Positions 54,307-63,315 of a DNA stretch of 64,000 nt are shown in pieces. The notes beneath the pieces are model-generated. The model saw only the letters and a list, made by a program, of their open reading frames with translations, was not told the DNA's origin and did no database searches. Numbering within the stretch: the stretch's first letter is position 1; the number at the start of each line of letters is the position of its first letter. The DNA is from Acidobacteriota bacterium (GTDB taxonomy: Bacteria; Acidobacteriota; Holophagae; Acanthopleuribacterales; Acanthopleuribacteraceae). The translations under genes were made by a program, and so were the position numbers. The stretch is taken from assembly GCA_020439745.1 (NCBI GenBank), contig JAGQSC010000003.1, positions 124,001 to 188,000 on the forward strand, written 5' to 3'.

Positions 54307-55233
54307 TTAATCTGTTTCATCGAATCCCAAATGCCAGCCCCACCGCGTACGATCTAGCGCGATCAGTTTGTCTTTGAGCATCAGTCTTTTCTTTGCCAAC
54401 ACCGGAAATGGGGCCTGCCAACTCGCTGGTCCATTCGCATTTGAAGGGAAATAATCACCACATATCGAGACCACTGGCCAATGCGGTAAACAAGCCTCGC
54501 TTTGGTATCGACGATCGATCAACAAGAATCTGGGCTGTGGATCTCGCGGATCTGGTTTCTCGGGCCATCGGATGACAGCCACTCTGCTTGCATAAATCCG
54601 CCGCACATCCCGTTCAAACCAATCCATTTGTCCCCTGGTCCGAGCCAAAACAATACAACGATGAGGTGATCCCAACGAACGGCGGAGCATCCTGTCAAAC
54701 CAGTCGCAATCGATGGTCGATGGCGTGGATTCCACAGCAAATAGATCCTTCTGAAAGAAGAACAGTCCATCTTCTTGAACGGTGGTGTGCCCAACTAAGG
54801 ATTGCAGTTTCCGCAACAACTGCACACGTGGATGATCGCGATAACGAAGTACAGGTGCCCACGATTTGGGTGCGTGGATAGGATGGGTCTTACACCACAA
54901 CAAGGGCAAGCCATAATCTCCCACTCCTGTGATCACATCGCGACTTAGCTTTAGTGCAGTCACGTTGAGCCGTATCGGCAATTGGAGCCTGGACACCCAT
55001 ACCACGCCCCGGTTTGGTTGATCGCGTTTCACCTGTACGGCACGCCTTAAGGAAGTGGTGATCAGGTTGGCACACAAAGACCCCCGGGCCAAAGGCACGC
55101 CATTCAGCTGGCCAGCTTCACTCCGATGACACACTAAACCCGTGTTCTTGATCGTGGATGCGCTCAGAGGTGAGCCATCCGTCGCCAGCCAGACAAACTT
55201 CTGAAACATTAGCCTCAATGCCAATGGGTTCAT
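54307..55233 (-). CDS. Unrecognised 308-residue partner of the adenine methyltransferase
   Basis: I do not recognise this family. The protein is 308 residues, basic, rich in Arg and Trp, and has no signal peptide or transmembrane helix. Its ATG overlaps the methyltransferase stop as ATGA, so the two are translationally coupled. The segment RCIVLARTRGQMDWFERDVR, followed by FLLIDRRYQSEACLPHWPVV, has an alternating beta/alpha look reminiscent of a helicase-like nucleotide-binding core, but no Walker A is present. No nuclease motif (PD-(D/E)xK, HNH, GIY-YIG) was found. It could be a specificity subunit, a nuclease of an unknown type, or an inhibitor. Position supports a role in restriction or another defence function. 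Confidence 0.6.
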   Translation of the reverse strand: MNPLALRLMFQKFVWLATDGSPLSASTIKNTGLVCHRSEAGQLNGVPLARGSLCANLITTSLRRAVQVKRDQPNRGVVWVSRLQLPIRLNVTALKLSRDVITGVGDYGLPLLWCKTHPIHAPKSWAPVLRYRDHPRVQLLRKLQSLVGHTTVQEDGLFFFQKDLFAVESTPSTIDCDWFDRMLRRSLGSPHRCIVLARTRGQMDWFERDVRRIYASRVAVIRWPEKPDPRDPQPRFLLIDRRYQSEACLPHWPVVSICGDYFPSNANGPASWQAPFPVLAKKRLMLKDKLIALDRTRWGWHLGFDETD

Positions 55234-57953
55234 AGATCGTCCAACGTGAAAAGCGACTTTTCAGGGGGTACATTCAGCTCGAGCAACGCATCCCAATCGA
55301 TGGGTAACGCATGAACGGTATGCGCGTAATAGAAAAAACAACCATCCTTACCCCGCTCGGCCGTCGCCTTCAACCAAGTAAGGGTTTGTGGCCGACTGAG
55401 CCAAACAAAAATCCGATATGCTTGAGCGAAATCATGCGATTGTATGTAATAGGTGGTCTGGTCTGGAATCCATTGGGGATCACGCGCCAGCACACACACG
55501 GGTCTCTGCGCCAAATATTTCCAAACCAGGATCCAACCTTTCATGGATCGATGACGGTAAGGCAGGCGCATGTTTTTTACTTTCCCGCTGCGTCTCAACC
55601 ATTGCCTTTCAGCGTGACCTAGTTCTTGAGGCCAATCGGGGCTGTGGAACGGCCAATAGATCCAACGGGAAGGTTGGCATGAGTTAGGTTGAATATCGCG
55701 TCCACTAAGCAAGCGCATTTGATGATTGGGCGCCAAACAGGTCTGGGGTTCATCAAAGCAGAACCAACGTTTACAATGGGTCACCACACCGCGTCGGATC
55801 ACAATGCCGAGGTCTCCAAAAACACAACCCGTTGGAACCAGTGCAGGATCCAGGGACCAGGCCCCAGGTCCCAACTTCATGCGCTCAAAGACAGAGTGGC
55901 TGGTCTGTTCGACTTCATGGCGTACCACCGACACGACACCCTCTTCAGGAGCCTTATGCGTGACACCCAGGGCAACAGGAAAGGTGTCTGCCTGAAACAA
56001 CTGGGCCTGTTGGACACCGTAGTCAAGCAAGTAATCGACATTCATCCTTTTCGCCATGTAGGCCCTCAAGGGCATCGCATACCTCGACTGCAGTAGCTTT
56101 CCGGGCAACAACATGCCCAAATGAGCTTCGCGACGCATGAGACGCAAGGCTAGAACGACAAAATACAGGCTTAAGTCAGCATTACCCGGCAACAGTCGGC
56201 TTTCGGATGGTTTGAAGCCCAAGCGAAACCGATTCTTAGTGGCCTTGTCCATGCGCGATCCACTCAGCCAAGGCGGATTTCCGAGAATTAGATCGAATCC
56301 ACCCTCCAGAAAGGCTTCGGCAAAAACGATATGTGGGCTAAACGGCTGGCACCAAGTAGTGCTTGGCTCAAAGCTAAGGTTCGTGGTTTCCATTCCGGTT
56401 AACTGACCCTGTGACTCGCACTCCTTGAATCGACACAGCTCTTCCTGCTGTTCTCTCTGGTCCAGATAACGTTGAAGCTCTCCCTCGAGCCGATAAAGAT
56501 GCTTCAAAATTGCATTTCTGCGATGACTCGGCGAATCCGGAAAAAGTTGCTGATAGCGCTTCAGCTTGCCCATTTTCGGCCATGAAGCCAAGACGCCGGC
56601 CGGAATCTGGCTGCGTTGGAAAAGGAAGTCGCCCACACGTATGTGATGCCTTAAGCTAGGTAACACTGGCGCCGACTCGGGGTCGGAAACTTCTACATCT
56701 TGAATCATGTTCAACCAAAGGCGCACCTCGGTCAGGCGCACAGCAGTGGCATTAATGTCCACGCCAAAGAGATTACGGGTGACGATTTTGCGTTTAAGCG
56801 CGAGTAGCTTGCCGTTGGTTCGCCCAGACGCGGGCATGATCTCTAGCCACATGTCCAACAGCGTTTGATAGGCTGCAACCAGATACGTACCACTCCCGCA
56901 ACTGGGATCCAGTATTCGCAGTCCTTCAAGAAACTCAGGCAGCTGATCCCGGTCTATGTTTGCCGTAAGTTTGCGAAGACCGATCTGAGCTTGTCTAATA
57001 GCAACCTCGTGGGGTGTGTAATAGACACCTTGCGAGCGCCTTTGTGTATCGCACAAAAGATTCTCAAATACATGACCCAATATCTCCGGGCTGACACCAA
57101 ATACCTTACGGCCCTGTTTGGTTTCAATCAGGGAAAATGAAAACTGTGTACATAAGTCTTCGTGCAGTTGCAAAAGCCAGTGATTCTCAATCACTGGCAG
57201 GTCTCCGCTCATCTCAAACAGACCTCCACCCAACCTCGGAAGGTTTCCCAATCCCAATGGCTCAGCAATACGATTGCCCTCAAGCCGGGCAAATAGCGGC
57301 TTTAGAAAGCACTGGATGATCGAAAGACCTCTGCGGTGACAGGCTGAATACATACGTTTCAGGTATTGGGGATCGCCATTCAGCCACCCCTTTCGTTGGA
57401 CAAAAATCAAAAAGACTAGCTGGAGCATCAAGGCAAGGACCGCATGACGCTGTTTTGGTTTGTTTGGTGAAACTGCCGAGGCTAAACTGTTCGCTAATAG
57501 CTGCTTGAAATGGCCTTTGACTGAGGGATCGCGAGCGATGTTCAGCAACGCTTCAAAGTGAGCTTCATTCAACTGACGGACCAGTTCCACGACATGATGA
57601 TCAACGTTTGAAAGATGACCAAAATCGAGATCGATATGTAGGCCTTCAAGGGGCAATAGCCGACGCCAGAGGATGAGGTGCGCAGTTGCACTGCGCCAAT
57701 GGACCATGTGAATCAGCACGCGATCCAGTTTCAAAGCCTCCGCTACGGGTATTAAGGCCGTATATGAGTCTTTGGGAAACAGATCGGAAACCACAAACTC
57801 AAGTACACCGACGCCATTGCGAACACCGCTACTGACGCGAAAAACAAGATCAGCCAAGTGATTGGGAATACGGATACGATCCCAGTCGGGTATTTCTTCC
57901 AGGTCTAGATCACCCATCAGGTGCTGGGTTGGAAGTGATGTGTATGCAGGCAT
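55230..57953 (-). CDS. Type IIG-like adenine-N6 DNA methyltransferase
   Basis: A protein of about 907 residues with the N6-adenine methyltransferase core. The SAM site is LDPSCGSGTYLVAAYQ (motif I), a second element is VDINATAVRLTEVRLWLN, and the catalytic motif IV is DLILGNPPWL. The N-terminal 300 residues contain LIFVQRKGWLNGDPQYLKRM, typical of the middle of Eco57I/MmeI-type enzymes and PglX. The C-terminal GRDIQPNSCQPSRWIYWPF region resembles a target recognition domain. No PD-(D/E)xK nuclease was seen in the N-terminus. The start is uncertain: ATG 57953 is used here, and TTG 57980 is the alternative. It is coupled to the unknown 308-residue gene. Confidence 0.85.
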   Translation of the reverse strand: MPAYTSLPTQHLMGDLDLEEIPDWDRIRIPNHLADLVFRVSSGVRNGVGVLEFVVSDLFPKDSYTALIPVAEALKLDRVLIHMVHWRSATAHLILWRRLLPLEGLHIDLDFGHLSNVDHHVVELVRQLNEAHFEALLNIARDPSVKGHFKQLLANSLASAVSPNKPKQRHAVLALMLQLVFLIFVQRKGWLNGDPQYLKRMYSACHRRGLSIIQCFLKPLFARLEGNRIAEPLGLGNLPRLGGGLFEMSGDLPVIENHWLLQLHEDLCTQFSFSLIETKQGRKVFGVSPEILGHVFENLLCDTQRRSQGVYYTPHEVAIRQAQIGLRKLTANIDRDQLPEFLEGLRILDPSCGSGTYLVAAYQTLLDMWLEIMPASGRTNGKLLALKRKIVTRNLFGVDINATAVRLTEVRLWLNMIQDVEVSDPESAPVLPSLRHHIRVGDFLFQRSQIPAGVLASWPKMGKLKRYQQLFPDSPSHRRNAILKHLYRLEGELQRYLDQREQQEELCRFKECESQGQLTGMETTNLSFEPSTTWCQPFSPHIVFAEAFLEGGFDLILGNPPWLSGSRMDKATKNRFRLGFKPSESRLLPGNADLSLYFVVLALRLMRREAHLGMLLPGKLLQSRYAMPLRAYMAKRMNVDYLLDYGVQQAQLFQADTFPVALGVTHKAPEEGVVSVVRHEVEQTSHSVFERMKLGPGAWSLDPALVPTGCVFGDLGIVIRRGVVTHCKRWFCFDEPQTCLAPNHQMRLLSGRDIQPNSCQPSRWIYWPFHSPDWPQELGHAERQWLRRSGKVKNMRLPYRHRSMKGWILVWKYLAQRPVCVLARDPQWIPDQTTYYIQSHDFAQAYRIFVWLSRPQTLTWLKATAERGKDGCFFYYAHTVHALPIDWDALLELNVPPEKSLFTLDDL

Positions 57954-58036
57954 AAAAACATAGCCTGCCTGATCCCACAAAAACCCTACACCGCCAAAAA
58001 AGCGCAGTCAATAAAAAATCTGCAACAAGTCAAAGA

Positions 58037-59911
58037 TCAGCTTGGTCGATGAATGCGCAAATGCGGTTCGGGTGGGTCCATGGCTGTCGGCTGGTATTCG
58101 GGCACAATCGCCTTGAGCACTGAGGCTATATCCCCATTCTGGCTTGTTGCGGACTCAATCAGACGATCCACCTCTGCGTCAACAACCACTTGAGCAGACT
58201 GTTTGGCCATCAATATCTTCTTATGTGATGTTTTTTCTTGGGCCTCGTTTATCGCGAACAGTTCTTCAAACAGCTTTTCACCCGGCCTTAACCCGGTTAT
58301 GGCGATATCCACATCAATGCCAACCTCAAATCCATGCAGTTCAATGAAATCGCGGGCAATTTCCATGATGCGCACGGGTTCGCCCATATCCAGCACAAAA
58401 ATCTCGCCGCCGCGACCCATGCTGGCAGCTTGAAGTACAAGCTGGGTCGCTTCAGGAATGGTCATAAAGAAGCGCGTGATCTCGGGGTGTGTCACCGTCA
58501 AAGGTCCCCCCTGCTTAAGTTGACGCTCAAAAATGGGGATCAAGCTGCCCTTGCTTCCCAACACGTTGCCAAATCGAACGGTAATAAATCGACAATTGCC
58601 TCGACCATTCAGGCCCAGAATATATTTCTCAAGAACGCGTTTGGTGGCACCCATGAGGTTCGTAGGATTTACCGCCTTGTCAGTTGATATGAGAATAAAA
58701 CGCTCGCACTGAAACTCCAGTGCCAAATCGGCAACATTTTTGCCGCCTTCGATATTGTTGATGATCCCGCTTTTGGGGTTCAGTTCCACCATGGGTACGT
58801 GTTTGTATGCGGCAGCATGAAAAACGATCTGTGGTTCGTGGGAAGCGAACAGATCATTGAGTAAAGACCTATCCCTTAGGTCGAGTAAGACAGCCGTGCA
58901 GTTAAGTTCAGGAAAGCGCTCCTTGAGCTCACACTCAATCTCATAGAGGGGTGATTCGGCTACATCCACCAATAAGAGGTGATCGGGCATGAACTGAACA
59001 ATTTGCCGACATAGCTCGGAACCTATGCTTCCCGCCGCACCTGTGACAAGCACACAGTTTCCGCGCAGATGTCGTTCAATCTGGGAAAGGTCCAAAATGA
59101 CTGGATCACGACGTAGCAGATCTTCCAGATTTATGGAACGCAGCTGTGTGGCTGGGTTCTTACCCTCGACGAAATCGGTGAGATTTGGCATGGTCTTAAT
59201 GGGCACGCCGAGGGGACGTAACAATCCCAACAACCGCTTCAAGCGATCTCCAGACGCGGAAGGCATGGCAATGATAATTTCCTGGAACGGGACTTTGGCA
59301 GCTATTTGAATCACATCCTCTGTACGACCCAAGATTGGCAAATTGCACAGTTCTTTTCCTTGAAGCAGCGGATCATCGTCTAAGAATCCGACGATTCGGA
59401 TCCTGTTCTGATGACGTAAGGCTCTAACCAACTGCACGCCCGATGTTCCTGCGCCAGCAATAATGATGGATTTCATCACGGAACCTGTTGGCTTGGCAGC
59501 CTTCTTCTTGGTGCGATGGCGTTCTTCGTGAGCAAAGCGCCCAAAAAACCGCAATGAAATGACCAACCCTGCCAATATCATCGGGTACAAGACGAAAATG
59601 GACCGGGGATAACCAGATGGGTGCGAAAAATAGAGAAACCCACCCGCAGCACCCGCACCGACTGCGATGGATGTGAGTAATCGCACGGAGTCTTCAAACG
59701 TGATTCGGAGGAGACTCAATTTGTGTGTGCCCAGCAAGAGGAACACGGCTGTTTGTATGACAACCACAGGAATGATGCCGTGATAGAAGTGCTCTTTATA
59801 GAGGATGTCCGTTTGAAACTCGGAGCGCACAAAAAAAGACAACCAAAACGCCGCCAATGAAAAGAACGCGTCCAGCAACAAGATTACATATCGATTGAAT
59901 AAGAAATTCAT
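58037..59911 (-). CDS. CapD/FlaA1-type membrane nucleotide-sugar 4,6-dehydratase
   Basis: A 624-residue protein. It has four N-terminal transmembrane helices (to about residue 120) and a CoA-binding-like Rossmann domain (IIIAGAGTSGVQLVRAL). A SDR dehydratase domain follows, with VLVTGAAGSIGSELCRQI, AAYKHVPMVE and STDKAVNPTNLMGATKRVLE; the last contains the Ser/Met/Lys catalytic set of this family. It probably converts UDP-GlcNAc to a 4-keto-6-deoxy sugar for polysaccharide or glycan synthesis. The divergent BY-kinase gene starts about 120 bases away. The DegT aminotransferase at 51.4 kb could use its product, although it is on the other side of the methyltransferase unit. Confidence 0.92.
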   Translation of the reverse strand: MNFLFNRYVILLLDAFFSLAAFWLSFFVRSEFQTDILYKEHFYHGIIPVVVIQTAVFLLLGTHKLSLLRITFEDSVRLLTSIAVGAGAAGGFLYFSHPSGYPRSIFVLYPMILAGLVISLRFFGRFAHEERHRTKKKAAKPTGSVMKSIIIAGAGTSGVQLVRALRHQNRIRIVGFLDDDPLLQGKELCNLPILGRTEDVIQIAAKVPFQEIIIAMPSASGDRLKRLLGLLRPLGVPIKTMPNLTDFVEGKNPATQLRSINLEDLLRRDPVILDLSQIERHLRGNCVLVTGAAGSIGSELCRQIVQFMPDHLLLVDVAESPLYEIECELKERFPELNCTAVLLDLRDRSLLNDLFASHEPQIVFHAAAYKHVPMVELNPKSGIINNIEGGKNVADLALEFQCERFILISTDKAVNPTNLMGATKRVLEKYILGLNGRGNCRFITVRFGNVLGSKGSLIPIFERQLKQGGPLTVTHPEITRFFMTIPEATQLVLQAASMGRGGEIFVLDMGEPVRIMEIARDFIELHGFEVGIDVDIAITGLRPGEKLFEELFAINEAQEKTSHKKILMAKQSAQVVVDAEVDRLIESATSQNGDIASVLKAIVPEYQPTAMDPPEPHLRIHRPS

Positions 59912-59979
59912 TCAGGACCCTACAGCGACTATTATCTACAAAACGCCCCAACAAATAAACCTGGCGCCGCGGTGTGTGA

Positions 59980-60008
59980 TTTCTCTCGACTTTATATGCA
60001 GCTATAAT
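59980..60008 (+). promoter_or_regulatory. Weak sigma70-like promoter for the BY-kinase gene
   Basis: TATAAT is present at 60003-60008, about 27 bases before the ATG at 60035. The best -35 at 17 bases (TTTCTC, 59980-59985) is weak. The divergent capD-type gene would read from the same 120-base gap. Confidence 0.3.
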
Positions 60009-60034
60009 ACCCAAGGCTGGATGTGAAGGATGTT

Positions 60035-62281
60035 ATGAACAATCGGGATTTTGTCGTAGACCAGGAACAGGTCGAATTTAATGTGCTTGAGTACTTGGGG
60101 CTGCTGCGTAAGCACCTCAAAGTGATCGTGTTGTTCGGCGTAGCAGGTTTTGCGGCAGGTTTTCTCTACTGGTTCATAACCCCGCCCAAGTATCGGGCAG
60201 CGGTCATTCTCAAAATGAGTCACATGAGTCGGGACGTGATCGGCTTTGGGCAACAATTCGTTTGGGACCCATACAGAGAGGAATTCTTCAAGACCGAGTT
60301 CCAAATCATTGAAAGTATTCCAGTTGCAGAACGTGTTGTGCGCGAATTGGGTCTTGCCTACTTTACAGACGAAGCTGACGTCGCCAAGGATGGCGAGAAC
60401 CTCACCACCTTGATCACCGATGAGCTTTCCGAGGCCGAAGAAAAAGATGCTCAGACCCGCAGGGCACAGGAAATCACGTCTTTAGCACGAGGACTCGTGG
60501 GTTCGGTGGCAGCCAACAGTGTACGGGGTACCAATCTCGTACAAGTTTCCTTTACCGCCCGCGATGCAGAACGCGCCCAAACCATCGCCAACACCTGGGC
60601 CAAAGCCTACATCGCACACGATTTGGATGTGAATTACGAAAAGAACCTCGAAGCTTACACGTTCATTTCCAACAAGTCTGATGATTTGCGAAGCAAAGTG
60701 GACCGTATGGTGGCTGAGGTGAATCGCCTCAAGCAAGAAAAGGACATCGTCTCGATTGGTCGTTCCAACACCACCATGGAAGAAGACGCGCTTTCCCGTC
60801 TGAACGATCTGATGCTGGAAATCGAGTCGGAACTAGCCCAGAAAATGACCTATAAAGAGACACTCGTGAAAAGTGGACATACTCAGTCCAGTGCCGTCAA
60901 TCAAGAACCGGTTGTCAAAGATCTGGTCACCCGACTTTCACAAGAACGGTCCAAGTATGAGCAAGACCTAAAAATCTATAAACCGCAAGCACCAGTGATG
61001 GAAAGCCGAGCAAATCAGATTTCGGCCATGGAACGCGAACTGGACAAGCAAAGGCGCAAGGTGCACGAGCAACTAGTCACGGCGGCACAGGCCGAAATCG
61101 CGGCCAAAGAATCGGAGCTAGAGCGCATTAAGGGCAACTTTGAACGTCAGAAAAGGATATCTACCGAAACCAAGGTAGTCGCCCAATCACAAATTGACGA
61201 TTTGGATTCACAGATATCTGTAATGCGCAAACAATTAGAAATGCTCGATTTTAAACGTGAAGAGCTCGATCTCGCACTGAGTCTTAAGAACATTGGCAGA
61301 TCTGACAAAGTCATCATGCAAGAAGCAACCAAACCTGGCGGACCGTTTGCGCCTTCATTGAAAAGGTTCTCGATGGCAGGTGTTGTGATCGGGTTGCTTA
61401 TTGCTGCGGGGTTGATCTTTATCTTGGAAGTCACCGATCGAAAGATACACACGGCTGAGATGTTGGAACGTATTTCGGGCGTTCCCAGTTTGGCAACCAT
61501 TCCCAGGATTGAATCTGACACCAAAATCAAAAAGGGTGCAACGGATAACCACGAAGACCGGGCCAAAATCGCCTTTCTCACGCATAGCAACCCAACTTGT
61601 GCCTTTGCTGAGAATTACCGACATTTGCGAACGAATATCCAGCTATCGAAAGCTGAACGCAACCAAGTGATCCTGGTCACAAGTGCCATGAGTGGAGACG
61701 GCAAGACGATCTCCAGTACCAATTTGGCGATTTCTATCGCACAACTCGATCGTAAGGTACTGCTGGTGGATTGTGACCTTCGCAGGCCTAAAATGCATAA
61801 GATATTTCGTACAAGTGATCAACGCGGCGTGGTGACCATGATTGTCGATCGCGACCCAGTAACAAAGTCCGCCCATCACACCGCCATCCCAAATCTGGAC
61901 GTACTACCTGCAGGGCCCATCGCACCCAATCCAGCTGAATTAGTGGCATCACCCCGGATGGCTGAGGTTGTCGATGAATGGCGCAAGGCTTACGATTTCA
62001 TTGTCATGGACTCGTCACCCATTCTGGCAGTCACCGACGCAAGCATCCTCGCGCACCAAGTTGACAGTGTCATCTTCGTTGCCAAGGCATCCGTGACCAT
62101 CCGAGATGACGCAGCCCGGGCCACACAGATTCTGGCCCAAAACGGAATAAGAGCATTGGGGACCATCCTCAATGGCTACGACTACAACATGGGACGAAAA
62201 TACGGTTACAAGTATGGATATCGCCGCTATGGATACGGTTATGGCTATGGCCCTTACGAATACAAGGCCGAGAAAGTATAA
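60035..62281 (+). CDS. Wzz/BY-kinase exopolysaccharide co-polymerase
   Basis: A 748-residue protein in which the Wzz chain-length domain and the bacterial tyrosine kinase are fused. The Wzz part has two transmembrane helices (about 28-50 and 440-460) flanking a long coiled-coil periplasmic region. The kinase part carries Walker A in SAMSGDGKTISSTNLA, Walker A' in LLVDCDLRRPKMHKIF and Walker B in FIVMDSSPILAVTD. The C-terminus is a tyrosine cluster (GRKYGYKYGYRRYGYGYGYG), the usual autophosphorylation tail. The ATG 60035 follows AAGGA; GTG 60023 is an alternative. It is four bases before the UXS-like gene. It sets polymer length and export of a surface polysaccharide. Confidence 0.94.
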   Translation: MNNRDFVVDQEQVEFNVLEYLGLLRKHLKVIVLFGVAGFAAGFLYWFITPPKYRAAVILKMSHMSRDVIGFGQQFVWDPYREEFFKTEFQIIESIPVAERVVRELGLAYFTDEADVAKDGENLTTLITDELSEAEEKDAQTRRAQEITSLARGLVGSVAANSVRGTNLVQVSFTARDAERAQTIANTWAKAYIAHDLDVNYEKNLEAYTFISNKSDDLRSKVDRMVAEVNRLKQEKDIVSIGRSNTTMEEDALSRLNDLMLEIESELAQKMTYKETLVKSGHTQSSAVNQEPVVKDLVTRLSQERSKYEQDLKIYKPQAPVMESRANQISAMERELDKQRRKVHEQLVTAAQAEIAAKESELERIKGNFERQKRISTETKVVAQSQIDDLDSQISVMRKQLEMLDFKREELDLALSLKNIGRSDKVIMQEATKPGGPFAPSLKRFSMAGVVIGLLIAAGLIFILEVTDRKIHTAEMLERISGVPSLATIPRIESDTKIKKGATDNHEDRAKIAFLTHSNPTCAFAENYRHLRTNIQLSKAERNQVILVTSAMSGDGKTISSTNLAISIAQLDRKVLLVDCDLRRPKMHKIFRTSDQRGVVTMIVDRDPVTKSAHHTAIPNLDVLPAGPIAPNPAELVASPRMAEVVDEWRKAYDFIVMDSSPILAVTDASILAHQVDSVIFVAKASVTIRDDAARATQILAQNGIRALGTILNGYDYNMGRKYGYKYGYRRYGYGYGYGPYEYKAEKV

Positions 62282-62284
62282 AAC

Positions 62285-63265
62285 GTGAGCCTTAGGCGAA
62301 GGGTTCTCATAACCGGCGGAGCGGGATTCCTTGGTTCTCACCTATGTAAGCGGCTACTGGGCGAAGGCAACGAAGTTATTTGCCTCGACAATTTCTACAC
62401 CGGTCAACGGCGCAATGTAAAAAACCTTCTGTCACACCCACGTTTTGAGTTGATTCGGCACGATGTTGTGGAACCCATCAGGCTTGAGGTAGACGAAATC
62501 TTCAACATGGCTTGCCCAGCCTCCCCAGTTCACTATCAAACCAATCCTGTGGCCACGACAAAGACTTCAGTGATGGGTGCGCTCAATATGCTTGGTCTCG
62601 CCAAGCGACTGAACATCAAAATCCTCCAAGCCTCGACGTCTGAGGTGTATGGTGATCCCTTGGTGCACCCTCAGCCGGAAAGCTATTGGGGCAACGTGAA
62701 CCCATTCGGTATTCGTTCTTGTTATGACGTAGGCAAGCGTTGTGCCGAGGCCCTGTTCTTTGATTACCGCCGTCAGCACCACCTGAAAATCAAAATCGCC
62801 CGTATCTTCAATACCTTCGGGCCCAATATGCACCCTAACGACGGCCGTGTCGTTAGTAATTTTATCGTCCAAGCGCTGCTCAATAAACCCATCACTATCT
62901 ACGGTGATGGCAGCCAAACGCGCTCGTTTTGTTATGTTGACGACCTGCTTGATGGGTTAGTCGCGCTCATGAACACCGAAGATTCTTTTGTGGGTCCCGT
63001 GAACTTGGGAAATCCTCATGAATTCACCATTCTACAGCTGGCCAAACAAGTGATTGAACTCACCAACTCACAATCACAGCTCGTGTTCAAGGCACTACCT
63101 GGCGACGACCCCAAACGCAGATGCCCCGACATTGGTTTGGCCCAAGAGAAGTTGTGTTGGAAGCCCAGATTCAGCCTGGACCAAGGTCTTGAAAAGACCA
63201 TTCGCTATTTTGAGGATTTGCTGAAAGAGGACGACGGATACGTGAGGGGTTGTATCACAGCCTGA
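62285..63265 (+). CDS. UDP-glucuronate decarboxylase (UDP-xylose synthase)-like SDR
   Basis: A 326-residue extended SDR of the UXS type that makes UDP-xylose from UDP-glucuronate. It has the NAD motif [12 protein letters not shown], the [12 protein letters not shown] region, [13 protein letters not shown] and the YDVGKR catalytic Tyr/Lys. The usual NPIGPRSCYDEGKR segment reads [24 protein letters not shown] and [13 protein letters not shown] are also diagnostic. The GTG start is four bases after the BY-kinase stop, so it belongs to that operon. dTDP-glucose dehydratase activity is less likely because of the CPASP element. Confidence 0.92.
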   Translation: MSLRRRVLITGGAGFLGSHLCKRLLGEGNEVICLDNFYTGQRRNVKNLLSHPRFELIRHDVVEPIRLEVDEIFNMACPASPVHYQTNPVATTKTSVMGALNMLGLAKRLNIKILQASTSEVYGDPLVHPQPESYWGNVNPFGIRSCYDVGKRCAEALFFDYRRQHHLKIKIARIFNTFGPNMHPNDGRVVSNFIVQALLNKPITIYGDGSQTRSFCYVDDLLDGLVALMNTEDSFVGPVNLGNPHEFTILQLAKQVIELTNSQSQLVFKALPGDDPKRRCPDIGLAQEKLCWKPRFSLDQGLEKTIRYFEDLLKEDDGYVRGCITA

Positions 63266-63291
63266 ACGCCAGCCGCTTTTCCGGTTATAAT
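63262..63291 (+). promoter_or_regulatory. sigma70-type promoter for cysS
   Basis: CTGAAC (63262-63267) and a perfect TATAAT (63286-63291) are 18 bases apart. The -35 is weak but the -10 is consensus. It lies at the stop codon of the UXS-like gene and 25 bases before the cysS ATG, giving cysS its own start of transcription. Confidence 0.4.
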
Positions 63292-63315
63292 GCCGAGTTC
63301 CGAAAGGGAAGCGGT

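Noticed and set aside
54307-55233. Helicase or PD-(D/E)xK nuclease assignment for the unknown partner
   Set aside because: There is no Walker A motif and no acid-acid-lysine triad in the right pattern.
62174-62270. Repeated TATGG/TACGG units that look like a microsatellite
   Set aside because: They encode the tyrosine-rich tail of the BY-kinase and are a normal family feature.
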